NCBI GenBank assembly: GCA_015075555.1
Contig: JABTUD010000001.1
Location: 1 to 64,000 of the forward strand
Origin: Thermoflexaceae bacterium
Lineage (GTDB): Bacteria; Chloroflexota; Dehalococcoidia; Tepidiformales; Tepidiformaceae
Reading direction: 5' to 3'
DNA: 64,000 bases
Shown here piece by piece: positions 8,129-16,938 of the stretch (the first letter of the stretch is position 1; each line of letters begins with the position of its first letter). Both the position numbers and the translations under genes were made by a program. The notes beneath the pieces were generated by a model. The model saw nothing but the letters and a program-made list of their open reading frames with translations. It was not told the origin of the DNA and did not search any database.

Positions 8129-9072
8129 AGGCTTCCCAGGGGCTCGCCCTCGCGACCGCGGTAGCGACGCTGGTCCTCATTGCGGTGGGCGCCTACGTGC
8201 GCGCCACCGGCTCGGGCCTCGGTTGCCCCGACTGGCCGACCTGCCACGGCGGCGTGGTCCCTCCGGGCGATCGGCAGCCGATGATTGAGTTCTCCCATCG
8301 CTTCGTCGCCTCCCTGGTTGGCCTGATGGTCATCGGCACGGCCGCAATGGCGTGGAAACACTACAGGCACGCTCCATTCACCCTCGGCGCAGCGATGCTG
8401 GCGGTGCCGCTCGTGGTGCTGCAGGGGGTCCTTGGCGCCATCACGGTCTGGACTGAACTGCCGCCCGAGATCGTGGCCACCCACCTGCTGACGGCGATGC
8501 TCGTGCTCAGTTGCCAGCTCGCGGTTGTGGTCTCGATGTACGCCGAGGATCCGGACCGGCGGGATGCCTTCCTATCGCTTTCGCAGGCGCGCATCCGGCC
8601 CGTGGGCACGATGGCCCTGGCCGCCATTGCCTGGATGGCGGCGGTGCTCTGGATGGGTGGCTACATGGCCGAAAGCGGGGCCAGCACCGCCTGCGCCGAC
8701 TGGCCCACCTGCAACGGTCTCTCCCCTCTCCCCGGCGCAGATGACCAGGAGATAACGCACATGGTCCATCGCTACCTGGCGGGCGCCTTCGTGCTCTTCG
8801 TTGTTCCCTTCGCACTGGTGGCATGGCGGCGCCGGCAGGAGCTGCCATGGGTGCGCGAACTCGCGATCGCCGTGGCCGCGCTCTACATCGCCCAGGTGGT
8901 GGTGGGCGCCCTGAACGTATGGTGGGCTTTCCCCGATGAGATGACCGTTGCCCACACCACCATTGCGGCCGGGGTCTGGTTCGGGCTTTCGGCAACCGCT
9001 TTCCTTGCCCTGTACCGCCCCGTCGCTTCCAGGGCCGCAAACAGCCTTGCCGCCGCGGAGATGATGGCATGA
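8125..9072 (+). CDS. ctaA: Heme A synthase (COX15/CtaA, 315 aa)
   Basis: The enzyme oxidises the C8 methyl of heme O to make heme A for aa3-type cytochrome oxidases. Eight membrane helices are expected in two four-helix halves. Each half shows paired histidines (FSHRF and ATHLL; MVHRY and VAHTT) and a two-cysteine loop (GCPDWPTC; ACADWPTC), which fits the internal duplication of Bacillus-type CtaA. It overlaps ctaB by ATGA, so heme O made by CtaB is passed to a co-produced CtaA. No oxidase subunit genes are in the window. Confidence 0.93.
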   Translation: MKASQGLALATAVATLVLIAVGAYVRATGSGLGCPDWPTCHGGVVPPGDRQPMIEFSHRFVASLVGLMVIGTAAMAWKHYRHAPFTLGAAMLAVPLVVLQGVLGAITVWTELPPEIVATHLLTAMLVLSCQLAVVVSMYAEDPDRRDAFLSLSQARIRPVGTMALAAIAWMAAVLWMGGYMAESGASTACADWPTCNGLSPLPGADDQEITHMVHRYLAGAFVLFVVPFALVAWRRRQELPWVRELAIAVAALYIAQVVVGALNVWWAFPDEMTVAHTTIAAGVWFGLSATAFLALYRPVASRAANSLAAAEMMA

Positions 9073-9971
9073 CCGCCCACGCGATCGCATTCCCTGGCGC
9101 GCAGCTGGCAGCGACCATCCGTGCCTACATCGCGATAACGAAACCCCGCATCATCGTGCTGTTGCTCGTCACCACGGTCCCCGCGATGGTTGTGGCCGAA
9201 GGCGGCTGGCCCTCGGCCTGGCTCGTTCTTGCCACGGTGGTGGGCGGCGCCGTCTCGGCGGGTGGGGCAAACGCGCTCAATTGCTGGTACGACCGCGACA
9301 TCGATGGAGTAATGAAGCGCACACGCAACCGGCCGCTGGTCACCGGGGAAATCGACCCTGCCAGCGCCCTTGCCTTCGGAATTGCCCTTGGGGCGGGCTC
9401 GTTTGCCTTCATGTGGTTCGCGACCACTCCGATGGCGGCGTCCCTTTCTCTCGCCGCGCTTCTTTTCTACGTGTTCATCTACACGATCTGGCTGAAGCGG
9501 CGAACCGCCCAGAACATCGTCATCGGCGGCGCTGCGGGCGCCTTCCCGCCGATGGTCGGTTGGGCAGCAGTCACGGGCGGCATCTCGCCCACGTCGATCG
9601 CGATGTTCGCCATCATCTTCGCCTGGACGCCGCCCCACTTCTGGGCCCTCTCGTTGAAGCTCGAAAAGGACTACGCCGAGGCCGGCATTCCGATGCTGCC
9701 GGTGGCCGCGGGCGCCGCCACCACGCGCACGCAGATCCTTGCCTATTCCGTTCTGCTCCTGGTGGTCTCGCTGGTCCCGGTACTGCTCGGCGACCTGGGG
9801 GCGGTTTACGGAGCAACGGCAGCGGTCAGCGGGCTGGTGTTTCTCTGGTACGCTTTCAGGCTCTGGCGAGCGCCCGGAACAACATCGCCGATGACGCTCT
9901 ACAAGTTCTCGCTCCTGTACCTGGCGACACTCTTCGTGGCGATGGGGGTGGACGTGCCAGTTCTTGCCTGA
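9069..9971 (+). CDS. ctaB: Protoheme IX farnesyltransferase (heme O synthase, 300 aa)
   Basis: This UbiA-family membrane prenyltransferase adds a farnesyl group to heme B to give heme O. The first Asp-rich motif, NCWYDRDIDG (71-80) followed by MKRTRNRPLV, is diagnostic of CtaB/Cox10. A second Asp region and about nine hydrophobic helices follow. It is the last gene of the ctaA-ctaB pair, joined by an ATGA overlap, and is followed by a UUCG hairpin. Confidence 0.95.
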   Translation: MTAHAIAFPGAQLAATIRAYIAITKPRIIVLLLVTTVPAMVVAEGGWPSAWLVLATVVGGAVSAGGANALNCWYDRDIDGVMKRTRNRPLVTGEIDPASALAFGIALGAGSFAFMWFATTPMAASLSLAALLFYVFIYTIWLKRRTAQNIVIGGAAGAFPPMVGWAAVTGGISPTSIAMFAIIFAWTPPHFWALSLKLEKDYAEAGIPMLPVAAGAATTRTQILAYSVLLLVVSLVPVLLGDLGAVYGATAAVSGLVFLWYAFRLWRAPGTTSPMTLYKFSLLYLATLFVAMGVDVPVLA

Positions 9972-9985
9972 CGGGCGTGGGCCGG

Positions 9986-9999
9986 GGAGCTTCGGCTCC
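9986..9999 (+). terminator. Short GC hairpin with UUCG loop after ctaB
   Basis: GGAGC-TTCG-GCTCC forms a 5-bp stem with a stable cUUCGg loop, 15 nt after the ctaB stop. There is no T-run, so it may be an mRNA-end or processing hairpin rather than a classical terminator. Confidence 0.35.
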
Positions 10000-10068
10000 A
10001 CGGTGACGCGCGCGATTGATGCATCTGCAGCTTTGCCCCGGAGGGCGAAGCAGGAGGAGTAGAGACAA

Positions 10069-11094
10069 ATGGAAGACCACGCGGCCGTCCACGGAAGCCA
10101 CCAGGAGCCGCAGCCCGAGCCAAGGGGCTGGCCGGTGATCGTCGCCCTTGCCGCCATCATTCTCGGCCTTGCCCTCTGGTGGTGGGCGCGAGACACCGGC
10201 GACAGGATGGCCTGGCCCTTCTTTGCGGCGGCGCTCGTCACCCTCGTGATGGCTGCCGGCGCCTGGATCATCGATGAGATTCGTTCGCGCCGCCGCGTGG
10301 CTGCTCTCGGCGACCGCGCCCGCGCGACCCGCTACACGCAGGTCATCACCTTTGCCATCAGCGAAGGAAACCTCGAAGCGGCCCGTTCCGAGGGGGGTGT
10401 CCTCGCTGCCCTGGACCATTCCGACAGTGCTCTGCGTTCGCTCGCTGGCTTCCAGGACATCCGCGTCGTTGTCTCTGCGCCGCCGGCCGGCCCGGCGCGG
10501 GCGCTCTGCGAGACGACCTGGTGGGGCCGTGATGACCTGTCAACCTACGACCAGACCCGGCAGACGGTGCTCGACATCCTTGCCGCCCATCCTGAAGAGG
10601 TGGTCGCGGGCTCGGTACAGGTCTTCGACATGGAAGTTGTTCGCGACGCCAAGCAGGTGTCGGTGCAGATGGGCCTAACGACCGCCATGGGGCTGCTGGC
10701 GGTCATCCTCGTCGCCGGGTTCGCGGCGGGAGCAGGGTTGAGCGTCTTCACCGAAGAGACAACCACAGCCGCTCCCGCGAACGGAAGCGAGGAACCAGCC
10801 CCGGGCGCCCCGGTCACAGTCACCGCCACCGACAACGTCTTTGACCGCAAGAGTCTCGTCGCGCTGGCAGGGCAGGAGTTCAGTGTCACGCTCAAGAACC
10901 GTGGCAAGGTTCCGCACAACATCCACTTCTTCGACAAGAAGGGTGGGACGACGCTCGCCGATGGTGCCGAAGGAAAGATCCTCAAGGCGGGCGAAAGTGA
11001 GGGCATCAAGTTCACCGTTTCAACGGCTGGCGCCTACTACTTCCAGTGCGACCTTCACCCGGACCAGATGACAGGTCAGCTAACGGTCCAGTAG
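10069..11094 (+). CDS. Membrane-anchored cupredoxin with extra N-terminal domains (341 aa)
   Basis: Two helices lie at about 21-40 and 47-68. They are followed by a soluble alpha/beta region (about 90-195), a third helix (about 203-227), an acidic Pro/Ala linker, and a plastocyanin-type domain (about 247-341). Type 1 copper ligands are His283, Cys327, His330 and Met334. The domain probably faces outward and carries electrons for the respiratory chain. The paired N-terminal helices recall the small subunit IV of caa3 oxidases, and the middle region could be a ferredoxin-like barrel; both are inferences. A strong AGGAGGAG site precedes ATG 10069. It follows ctaAB on the same strand. Confidence 0.8.
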   Translation: MEDHAAVHGSHQEPQPEPRGWPVIVALAAIILGLALWWWARDTGDRMAWPFFAAALVTLVMAAGAWIIDEIRSRRRVAALGDRARATRYTQVITFAISEGNLEAARSEGGVLAALDHSDSALRSLAGFQDIRVVVSAPPAGPARALCETTWWGRDDLSTYDQTRQTVLDILAAHPEEVVAGSVQVFDMEVVRDAKQVSVQMGLTTAMGLLAVILVAGFAAGAGLSVFTEETTTAAPANGSEEPAPGAPVTVTATDNVFDRKSLVALAGQEFSVTLKNRGKVPHNIHFFDKKGGTTLADGAEGKILKAGESEGIKFTVSTAGAYYFQCDLHPDQMTGQLTVQ

Positions 11095-11134
11095 GGCGAC
11101 CGCGAAACCGCGGCTGCCCTCACCGTGAGCGTGG

Positions 11135-12427
11135 CTATTCGAAGGCGCCATCGACCAGGAGGTCGATGAACTCCTCTTCGGCAAGCCCCAACACCTGGCG
11201 GTAGACGTATTCGTTGTCCTCGCCCAGCATGGGCGCCGCCTTCGTCAGCTCTGCCGGGGTGCGCGAAAGGCGGAACGCGGGGCCATCGTAGGTGTGCTCA
11301 CCCAGTACAGGGTGGCGCAGGCGCCAGTAGTGCCCGCGGTGGACCAACTGGGGGTCGTTGTGCATCTCTTCGGCCGATTGCACGACGCCGCAGGGGACGC
11401 CGTGCTGCTGCATCCAGTGCATGAGCTCGTAGGTGGTGAACCTGCGGATGGTGACCCCCTCCGCGCCTTCGACGGGCTCTTCCGCGGCATCGGCCTCGCG
11501 CCGCGTCATGTCTTCGACCCACGCGGCAAGGTGCCGGTCTATCTCCTTTTGCTCGTTGAGACGCTGCCACTTGCGGCGCATGCGCTCCAGGTCGCACCAG
11601 TCGGGACGTCCCAACGCCGCCTTGAGGCCGGCCCACTGTTCCTCCGTGAAGCAGGCGATGACAATCCAGCGGCCATCCTTACAGCGGTAACAGCCATGGG
11701 GGGCCGCCTCGGGGTCGCGGTTGCCCAGGCGTGACTGCTCGTGCGCGTTCGCAGTCCAGTCGATGATGGCCGTCCCGAGCCCCTGCAGGGCGGCCTCCAT
11801 CTGGCTGAAGTCGATCAGCTGCCCCCTGCCCGTACGGCGGCGATAGTCGAGGGCGGCCACAAGGACCGCCGCCGCAATGTGCGGGACGAAGAAGTCAGTG
11901 TAGGCGATGCCTGTGCCAATCGGCGGGCCATCGGGCCAGCCGGTGAGGTGGTTGTACCCGGTCGCCGCCTGGAGTACGTGGCCGTAGCCCATGTACCGGG
12001 ACCAGGGCCCGCTGCTCGCAAAGAGAGGCATCGAAATCATCACCAGGTCTGGCCGCACCTGGCGCAGGGACTCGTAGTCCACCCCGAAGCGCGCCATTGT
12101 CCCGGGTGTGAACGACTCCGTGACAACGTCACACCGCGCAACCAGGCGCTTGAGGAGCTCCGGTCCCCGCGGGTGTTTCAGGTTCAGCGTGATCCCGAGC
12201 TTGGAGCTGTTGAAGTTGGCATAGTATCCCGAGTTCTCGGGTCCGGGCGTGTCGTTCAGGAATGGGCCCACGCGTCGCAGGGGGTCGGGGTAGGTCCCCG
12301 ACTCCACGCGAATGACCTCGGCGCCGTGGTCGGCCAGGTACTTGGAGACAGAAGGGCCAACCCCGACCCAGGCAAGGTCGGCAACGCGCAGGCCGGCGAA
12401 CGGCTTCTTGAGCGGTAATGCGGTCAC
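11135..12427 (-). CDS. Family III (CaiB/BaiF) CoA-transferase (430 aa)
   Basis: Family III enzymes move CoA between carboxylic acids through an aspartyl-CoA intermediate. The N-terminal GLRVADLAWVGVGPSVSKYLADHGAEVIRVE region and the RTGRGQLIDFSQMEAA segment, with the family's conserved Asp, are recognisable. It is preceded by a second, divergent family III gene with a 2-nt gap (stop TGA, then GTG 12427), so the two are one transcript and may form a heteromer or act in one degradation route. The substrate cannot be named from sequence. Confidence 0.88.
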   Translation of the reverse strand: MTALPLKKPFAGLRVADLAWVGVGPSVSKYLADHGAEVIRVESGTYPDPLRRVGPFLNDTPGPENSGYYANFNSSKLGITLNLKHPRGPELLKRLVARCDVVTESFTPGTMARFGVDYESLRQVRPDLVMISMPLFASSGPWSRYMGYGHVLQAATGYNHLTGWPDGPPIGTGIAYTDFFVPHIAAAVLVAALDYRRRTGRGQLIDFSQMEAALQGLGTAIIDWTANAHEQSRLGNRDPEAAPHGCYRCKDGRWIVIACFTEEQWAGLKAALGRPDWCDLERMRRKWQRLNEQKEIDRHLAAWVEDMTRREADAAEEPVEGAEGVTIRRFTTYELMHWMQQHGVPCGVVQSAEEMHNDPQLVHRGHYWRLRHPVLGEHTYDGPAFRLSRTPAELTKAAPMLGEDNEYVYRQVLGLAEEEFIDLLVDGAFE

Positions 12428-12429
12428 GT

Positions 12430-13707
12430 TCAGATCACCATCCTGGTGCGCAGGCGGCGCAACTCTGCCGAATCGATGCCCAGGAGCTCGCCATACACCT
12501 GCTCATTGTGCTCGCCCACCCGTGGAGCGCGGCCGCGCTGCTTCCATGGGGTCGCATTGCTCCGAAATGGCGGGCCGGGATAGATGAAAGACTCGCCGAT
12601 GTCCTCGTGGTGCACGCGGACCCAGAAATCCCGGTCGGCAAGGTGTTTGCTCTCCACGATCTCCCGCGGACTGAAGACGGGCGCCCAGCCAGCGCCCCGC
12701 CGCTGGGCCTCGGCCACCAGCTCCTCCTTCATGCGGCTCTTGCAGAAGAGGGCCATGGTCTCCTCAACGTAGTCGAGGTCCCCGGTGGCGGCGACCGACA
12801 TGGCGGTGAGCTTCTCCCGCCACTCAGGGGAGTCGAGGCCCCGGGCCTCGCCAGCCTCCGAAAGCCAATCGATGATCGGCCCCGCGTTCGGCCCAAAGAG
12901 GCCCCCGGCCTGCAACGCCGTTATCCAGCCATCGCGCGCTTCGAAGAGGTACTGCGGCCCCGGGTCCCCGGCGATCATTCTCCGCATACCCGGGCCGCGC
13001 ACGTTCACATGGCGGAGGTCCCAGGTCTGCTGGGCGTTGTCCATAGCGTTCGCCATGGCTTCCTGCATGGAGACATCGACGTGCTGTCCAATCCCGCCGT
13101 TGACGCCCCGCGCATAGAGCGCCACCGTCGCGCCCACCGCTGCCTGGACGTTCGCCTGCGCATACGCTTGCGGCGCCGTGGTCCGCAGAGGCCCCCGCTC
13201 GTCGTCGCCGTTCAGGTGCATCTGGCCGCCCATAGCCGAGCCGACGATGTCGGTCGCAAGCAGGTGCCGGTAGGGGCCGGTCTGACCGAAGTTGGTGATG
13301 CTCACGACGATGAGCGCAGGGTTCCGGGCCGAAAGCGTGTCATAGTCGAGCCCGTACTTCGCGGCCTGGCCGGGCACATTCGTCTCGATGACGATGTCGG
13401 CGTTCTCCGCCAGCCGTGCCGCGAGGGCGCGGCCGGGTTCGAGCCGCAGCTCGCACGTCACCGAGCGCTTCCCTGCGTTCATCGCCCACCAGTAGAGGCT
13501 CGTCTCCGGGCCTTCCTCGCCCCGGAAAAACGGGCCGTTGCGCCTTGTGGGGTCGCCTTCGCGCGGCTCAACCTTGATCACGTCGGCGCCGAGCTCCGCC
13601 AGGAAGCGGGCGCAGAACTGGCCCTTCTCGTCGGCGAAGTCGAGCACTCGATAGCCGGCGAGGGGGCCGTCCGGGTGTGGCGATGGGACCGGCGGGGCAG
13701 GGTCCAT
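12430..13707 (-). CDS. Family III (CaiB/BaiF) CoA-transferase (425 aa)
   Basis: The same fold as its downstream neighbour: GYRVLDFADEKGQFCARFLAELGADVIKVEP at the N-terminus and GIGQHVDVSMQEAM around the conserved Asp. The neighbour's N-terminus is only loosely similar, so this is an old pair rather than a recent duplication. A role in carnitine, bile-acid, oxalate or aromatic-acid type CoA exchange is possible. The first gene of a two-gene unit; a TAGAAC lies 9 nt before ATG 13707 and could be its -10, but the spacing is marginal. Confidence 0.88.
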   Translation of the reverse strand: MDPAPPVPSPHPDGPLAGYRVLDFADEKGQFCARFLAELGADVIKVEPREGDPTRRNGPFFRGEEGPETSLYWWAMNAGKRSVTCELRLEPGRALAARLAENADIVIETNVPGQAAKYGLDYDTLSARNPALIVVSITNFGQTGPYRHLLATDIVGSAMGGQMHLNGDDERGPLRTTAPQAYAQANVQAAVGATVALYARGVNGGIGQHVDVSMQEAMANAMDNAQQTWDLRHVNVRGPGMRRMIAGDPGPQYLFEARDGWITALQAGGLFGPNAGPIIDWLSEAGEARGLDSPEWREKLTAMSVAATGDLDYVEETMALFCKSRMKEELVAEAQRRGAGWAPVFSPREIVESKHLADRDFWVRVHHEDIGESFIYPGPPFRSNATPWKQRGRAPRVGEHNEQVYGELLGIDSAELRRLRTRMVI

Positions 13708-13770
13708 TTGTTGACTGTTCTACCGGGTCAGCTCTCGGCGTTCAAGGACGCCGGTGTCGAGGCCTCGCGA

Positions 13771-14961
13771 TCAGGGCGCGCTCGAAGCCCGCGCGCCGGC
13801 GTGTACGGCCGGTTCGACCCCGCCATCAAGGCCCTGGCCGATTCGCTTCAGCAGCTCATCGAGCCCCCAGCGTTTGGCCGCCGAGACAGGCACCACTCCA
13901 CGCCGGGAGCCCCCTGTGAGCGGAAGCGCTGCCTTCGCTTCCTCGTACGAAGTCACGGCGCCGCCATCCGCGCCCGGGAGAAGGTCCACCTTGTTGAGCG
14001 CGAGCAGGGTCGGCCTCTCCGCCACGCCGAGGCCGGCAAGCGTCTCCTCCACCGTGCGCGCGTGCTCCTGGGAGTTGGGGTGGGCGACATCGAGCACGTG
14101 GAGCAGGAGGTCGGCATCCTCGAGCTCTTCGAGCGTCGCGCGGAAGGCGGCCACGAGGCCGGTGGGGAGCTTCTGGATGAATCCCACGGTGTCGGTCAGG
14201 AGCACGGTCTCCCCGGTGGGGAGCCTCAGGCGGCGAGTAACCGGGTCAAGCGTGGCGAAGAGCCGGTCTTCGGCCAGGACGTCGGCCCCGGAAAGGGCGC
14301 GCATGAGCGTCGACTTGCCGGCGTTTGTGTAGCCGACGAGGGCGACCACGGGCATGCCGGCCCGCTGGCGCTGGCGGCGGTAGAGCGAGCGCTGGCGGCG
14401 GACGTCTTCCAGGTCACGCCGGATCTTGCTGATGCGGTTGCGGATGAGGCGCCGGTCGGTCTCGATCTGGGTCTCGCCCGGGCCGCGGGTGCCGATGGCG
14501 CCTTCCATGCGCTCGAGGTGGCCCCACTGGCCCGCGAGCCTCGGCAGCAGGTACTGCAACTGGGCAAGGGCGACCTGGAGCCGGCCCTCTCGCGTGTGGG
14601 CGCGGGTGGCGAAGATGTCGAGAATGAGCGCCGTGCGGTCGATGACCTTCACGCCCAGGGCCTTCTCCAGGTTGCGCTGCTGGGAGGGCGAAAGCTCATC
14701 ATCGAAGATGACGACGTTGGCGCCGCCCTCCTGTGCGGCCTCGCGCACCTCTTCGACCTTTCCCTTGCCGACGTAGGTTGCGACGTGGGGGTGGTCCAGG
14801 CGCTGGGAGGTGCGCCCCACGACCTCAGCCCCGGCGGTGCGAGCAAGCTCGGCGAGCTCGGCCAGCGATTCCGCCGCCGGCAGCAGGGCGCCGCCGGTGT
14901 CGGCAGCGACAAGGTAGGCGCGGTCTACCCGGGGTGCGGTGGTGTGGGGGGAACGGGGCAT
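13771..14961 (-). CDS. hflX: GTPase HflX (396 aa)
   Basis: HflX binds 50S/70S ribosomes and helps split or rescue them under stress. The N-terminal HflX domain (about 20-180) contains GKGKVEEV and FDDELSPSQQRNLE. A coiled linker with GPGETQIETDRR follows, then the G domain from about 205 with P-loop GYTNAGKST, DTVGFI (G3) and NKVD (G4). Its length is normal. It is a stand-alone minus-strand gene between the CoA-transferases and a thioesterase. Confidence 0.95.
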   Translation of the reverse strand: MPRSPHTTAPRVDRAYLVAADTGGALLPAAESLAELAELARTAGAEVVGRTSQRLDHPHVATYVGKGKVEEVREAAQEGGANVVIFDDELSPSQQRNLEKALGVKVIDRTALILDIFATRAHTREGRLQVALAQLQYLLPRLAGQWGHLERMEGAIGTRGPGETQIETDRRLIRNRISKIRRDLEDVRRQRSLYRRQRQRAGMPVVALVGYTNAGKSTLMRALSGADVLAEDRLFATLDPVTRRLRLPTGETVLLTDTVGFIQKLPTGLVAAFRATLEELEDADLLLHVLDVAHPNSQEHARTVEETLAGLGVAERPTLLALNKVDLLPGADGGAVTSYEEAKAALPLTGGSRRGVVPVSAAKRWGLDELLKRIGQGLDGGVEPAVHAGARASSAP

Positions 14962-15040
14962 GTGTATCTTTCAGGGTACAGTAACTGGCGCGAGGAAGGA
15001 CGCTGCCCCCGACCCGGTGCCGGCCCTGCCGCGACGGGGC

Positions 15041-15460
15041 TCAGGTGCTGTCGCGCGAGGCTTCGAGGGCGCGGCGGACGTTCCCCGGGAGTGGCACCGC
15101 CTTGCCCCCGGCATCTATCCAGACCTGTACCGAGGAGCCTTCGGCCACGACCGAGTCGTCGAGCCGCCGTACGTCGTAGGCAAGTACGAAGCTCTTCTCA
15201 CCGACTTCCTGCGTCCACGCCCGGACGATGATCTCGTCCCGGTGGCGGAGCGGGCTCCTGTAGGTGCACGTTGTGGTCACAAGAACGAAGGAGTTGTCGG
15301 GGCCGAGTTGCCAGGGGCTGGAAGGGTCCTGGATCTCCTGCAGGTGGTCGAGGCGCGCGTCCTGGAAGAGCTCGAAGTACTTCGCGTTATTCACGATGCC
15401 CTGGGAGTCGGTGTCGAGCGAACGCACACGTTCTCTCACTTCAGTCACCCTTGGCGCCAT
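15041..15460 (-). CDS. Hotdog-fold acyl-CoA thioesterase (YbgC/FadM-like, 139 aa)
   Basis: The DTDSQGIVNNAKYFELFQDARLDHL segment is the 4HBT signature, where Asp-x-x-Gly-x-x-x-Asn/His-x-x-x-Tyr contacts the thioester. Such enzymes hydrolyse acyl-CoA and set CoA pools. ATG 15460 is preceded by GGGGGAG. The upstream 210-nt gap holds paired GGAATGC inverted repeats that could be operators. The specific acyl chain is unknown. Confidence 0.8.
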   Translation of the reverse strand: MAPRVTEVRERVRSLDTDSQGIVNNAKYFELFQDARLDHLQEIQDPSSPWQLGPDNSFVLVTTTCTYRSPLRHRDEIIVRAWTQEVGEKSFVLAYDVRRLDDSVVAEGSSVQVWIDAGGKAVPLPGNVRRALEASRDST

Positions 15461-15513
15461 GCACTCCCCCTGTACCGAACGGCACTTGCGCCGTCCGTAG
15501 CGGTTGCCGTGAA

Positions 15514-15641
15514 GGCATTCCCGGCCAGTCGCGGCCCCTGGAATGCCAGGTGCGTGCGATCTTACGGTTCGGCCGGGGAAAGTGCGATTGTCCGCCGCCC
15601 GCGATTGCCGGGGCTGCGGAATGCACGCGAAATGGCATTCG
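15514..15641. repeat. Two inverted-repeat pairs of GGAATGC in one intergenic region
   Basis: GGCATTCC (15514-15521) pairs with GGAATGCC (15540-15547), and GAATGC (15619-15624) pairs with GCATTC (15635-15640). The two pairs lie between the thioesterase start and the dapL stop, on the thioesterase's upstream side. They look like paired binding sites for a dimeric regulator; the regulator is unknown. Confidence 0.4.
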
Positions 15642-15648
15642 CCGGTTC

Positions 15649-15672
15649 CGCGGCCCTCTCCGGCAGGCCGCG
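15649..15672 (-). terminator. Hairpin after dapL
   Basis: CGCGGCC and GGCCGCG form a 7-bp stem with a 10-nt loop directly after the dapL stop on the minus strand. No T-run follows, so termination is only a guess. Confidence 0.35.
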
Positions 15673-15673
15673 A

Positions 15674-16837
15674 CTACAGGCCCTTCCAGTTCTCCAGGCG
15701 CCTGAGGCCCTCCTCCATGCGGTCGTCGGGAGTGGTGACGGAGAGACGGATGTAGCCCTCGCCGTTGAGACCATAGCCGCGGCCAGGCGTGACCACCACC
15801 GAGCACTCCTCAATGAGCCGTGCGGCATACCCGGCGCTGGTGACACCGGCGGGGAGCTTCGCCCAGACGTACAGGGACGCCTTAGGGGTATCGACTTCGA
15901 GCCCGACCTTGCGGAGGACTTCGACCATGCGGTCGCGACGGCGCTGGTAGATGGCGTTGTGATCGTCGATGCAGTTCTGCGGTCCGTAGACGGCGTCGAT
16001 CGCCATGCGCTGGATGGCCTGGGGGATGCCGCTATCGATGTTCGACTTCACTCGCATGAGGGCGTCGACCAGGGTGGGGTTCCCCACCACCATGCCGATA
16101 CGCCAGCCTGTCATGTTGTAGATCTTCGACCACGAGTTGAACTCGATGGCTACGTCCCGCGCGCCGGGCGCCTGGAAGATGCTCACCGGCCGGTAGCCGT
16201 CGTAGGCGACGTCGCAGTAGGGGTTGTCGTGGCATATGACGACGTCGTGCTTCTTCGCCCAGGCCACGGCGCGTTCGAAGAAGCCGATATCGGCCACCGC
16301 GCCGGTGGGGTTGTTGGGGTAGTTCAGCCAGATGAGGCGCGCGCGGCCGGCAACGTCCGCGGGGATGCTGTCGAAGTCGGGGAGCCATCCGCCTTCACGG
16401 GTAAGGCCGATGCGATACGACTCGCCCCCGGCGAACATGGTGCCGATCTCGTAGACCGGATAGCCGGGGTCCGGCAGGAGCGCGAGGTCGCCCGGGTCGA
16501 TGAGGCAGAGCGCCATGTGGGCGATGCCCTCCTTCGAGCCAATGAGCGGAAGCGTCTCCTTCTGCGGGTCGAAGCGCACTTCGAAGCGCCGCTCGTACCA
16601 ATCGGAAATCGCCTGGCGGAGCTCCGGCAAACCCTCGGACTCCGGGTAGCGATGGTTGGCCGGGTCGTCGGCGGCCCGGTGGAGCGAATCGAGGATGTGC
16701 GCGGGCGTGGGCAGGTCCGGGTCGCCGATGCCGAAGGTCACAATATCGTGCCCGGCGGCGCGGCGGGCGGCGATCTTTTTCGAGATCTCGGCAAAGAGGT
16801 AAGGCGGCAGCGATTCGACGCGCCTCGCGAGTTTCAT
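15674..16837 (-). CDS. dapL: LL-diaminopimelate aminotransferase-like class I/II aminotransferase (387 aa)
   Basis: The enzyme family converts tetrahydrodipicolinate directly to LL-diaminopimelate, bypassing the acylated intermediates, using PLP. The fold-I features are clear: FGIGDPDLPTP near the N-terminus, NYPNNPTGA (about 185), the PLP-stacking HDNPYCD, and the Schiff-base lysine in NSWSKIYNMTGWR, a motif close to that of DapL proteins. ATG 16837 gives a normal length; the open frame extends upstream without homology. dapF lies 3 kb away, consistent with a DapL-DapF route to meso-DAP/lysine. Another aromatic or alanine-type aminotransferase is a weaker alternative. Confidence 0.82.
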   Translation of the reverse strand: MKLARRVESLPPYLFAEISKKIAARRAAGHDIVTFGIGDPDLPTPAHILDSLHRAADDPANHRYPESEGLPELRQAISDWYERRFEVRFDPQKETLPLIGSKEGIAHMALCLIDPGDLALLPDPGYPVYEIGTMFAGGESYRIGLTREGGWLPDFDSIPADVAGRARLIWLNYPNNPTGAVADIGFFERAVAWAKKHDVVICHDNPYCDVAYDGYRPVSIFQAPGARDVAIEFNSWSKIYNMTGWRIGMVVGNPTLVDALMRVKSNIDSGIPQAIQRMAIDAVYGPQNCIDDHNAIYQRRRDRMVEVLRKVGLEVDTPKASLYVWAKLPAGVTSAGYAARLIEECSVVVTPGRGYGLNGEGYIRLSVTTPDDRMEEGLRRLENWKGL

Positions 16838-16938
16838 GCGGCTAACCCCGGTAGAGCATCGATGGGAGCGCCCGCATGTCTTGCCGGCGCAAGGCGATCG
16901 TACCACCGGTCGCGCGAACGGCCACGTTGGGGGATTGC

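Noticed and set aside
13708-13725. TAGAAC before the second CoA-transferase gene as a leaderless -10 box
   Set aside because: The gap of 9 nt to the ATG exceeds the 5-7 nt seen in the other cases; kept only as a remark.
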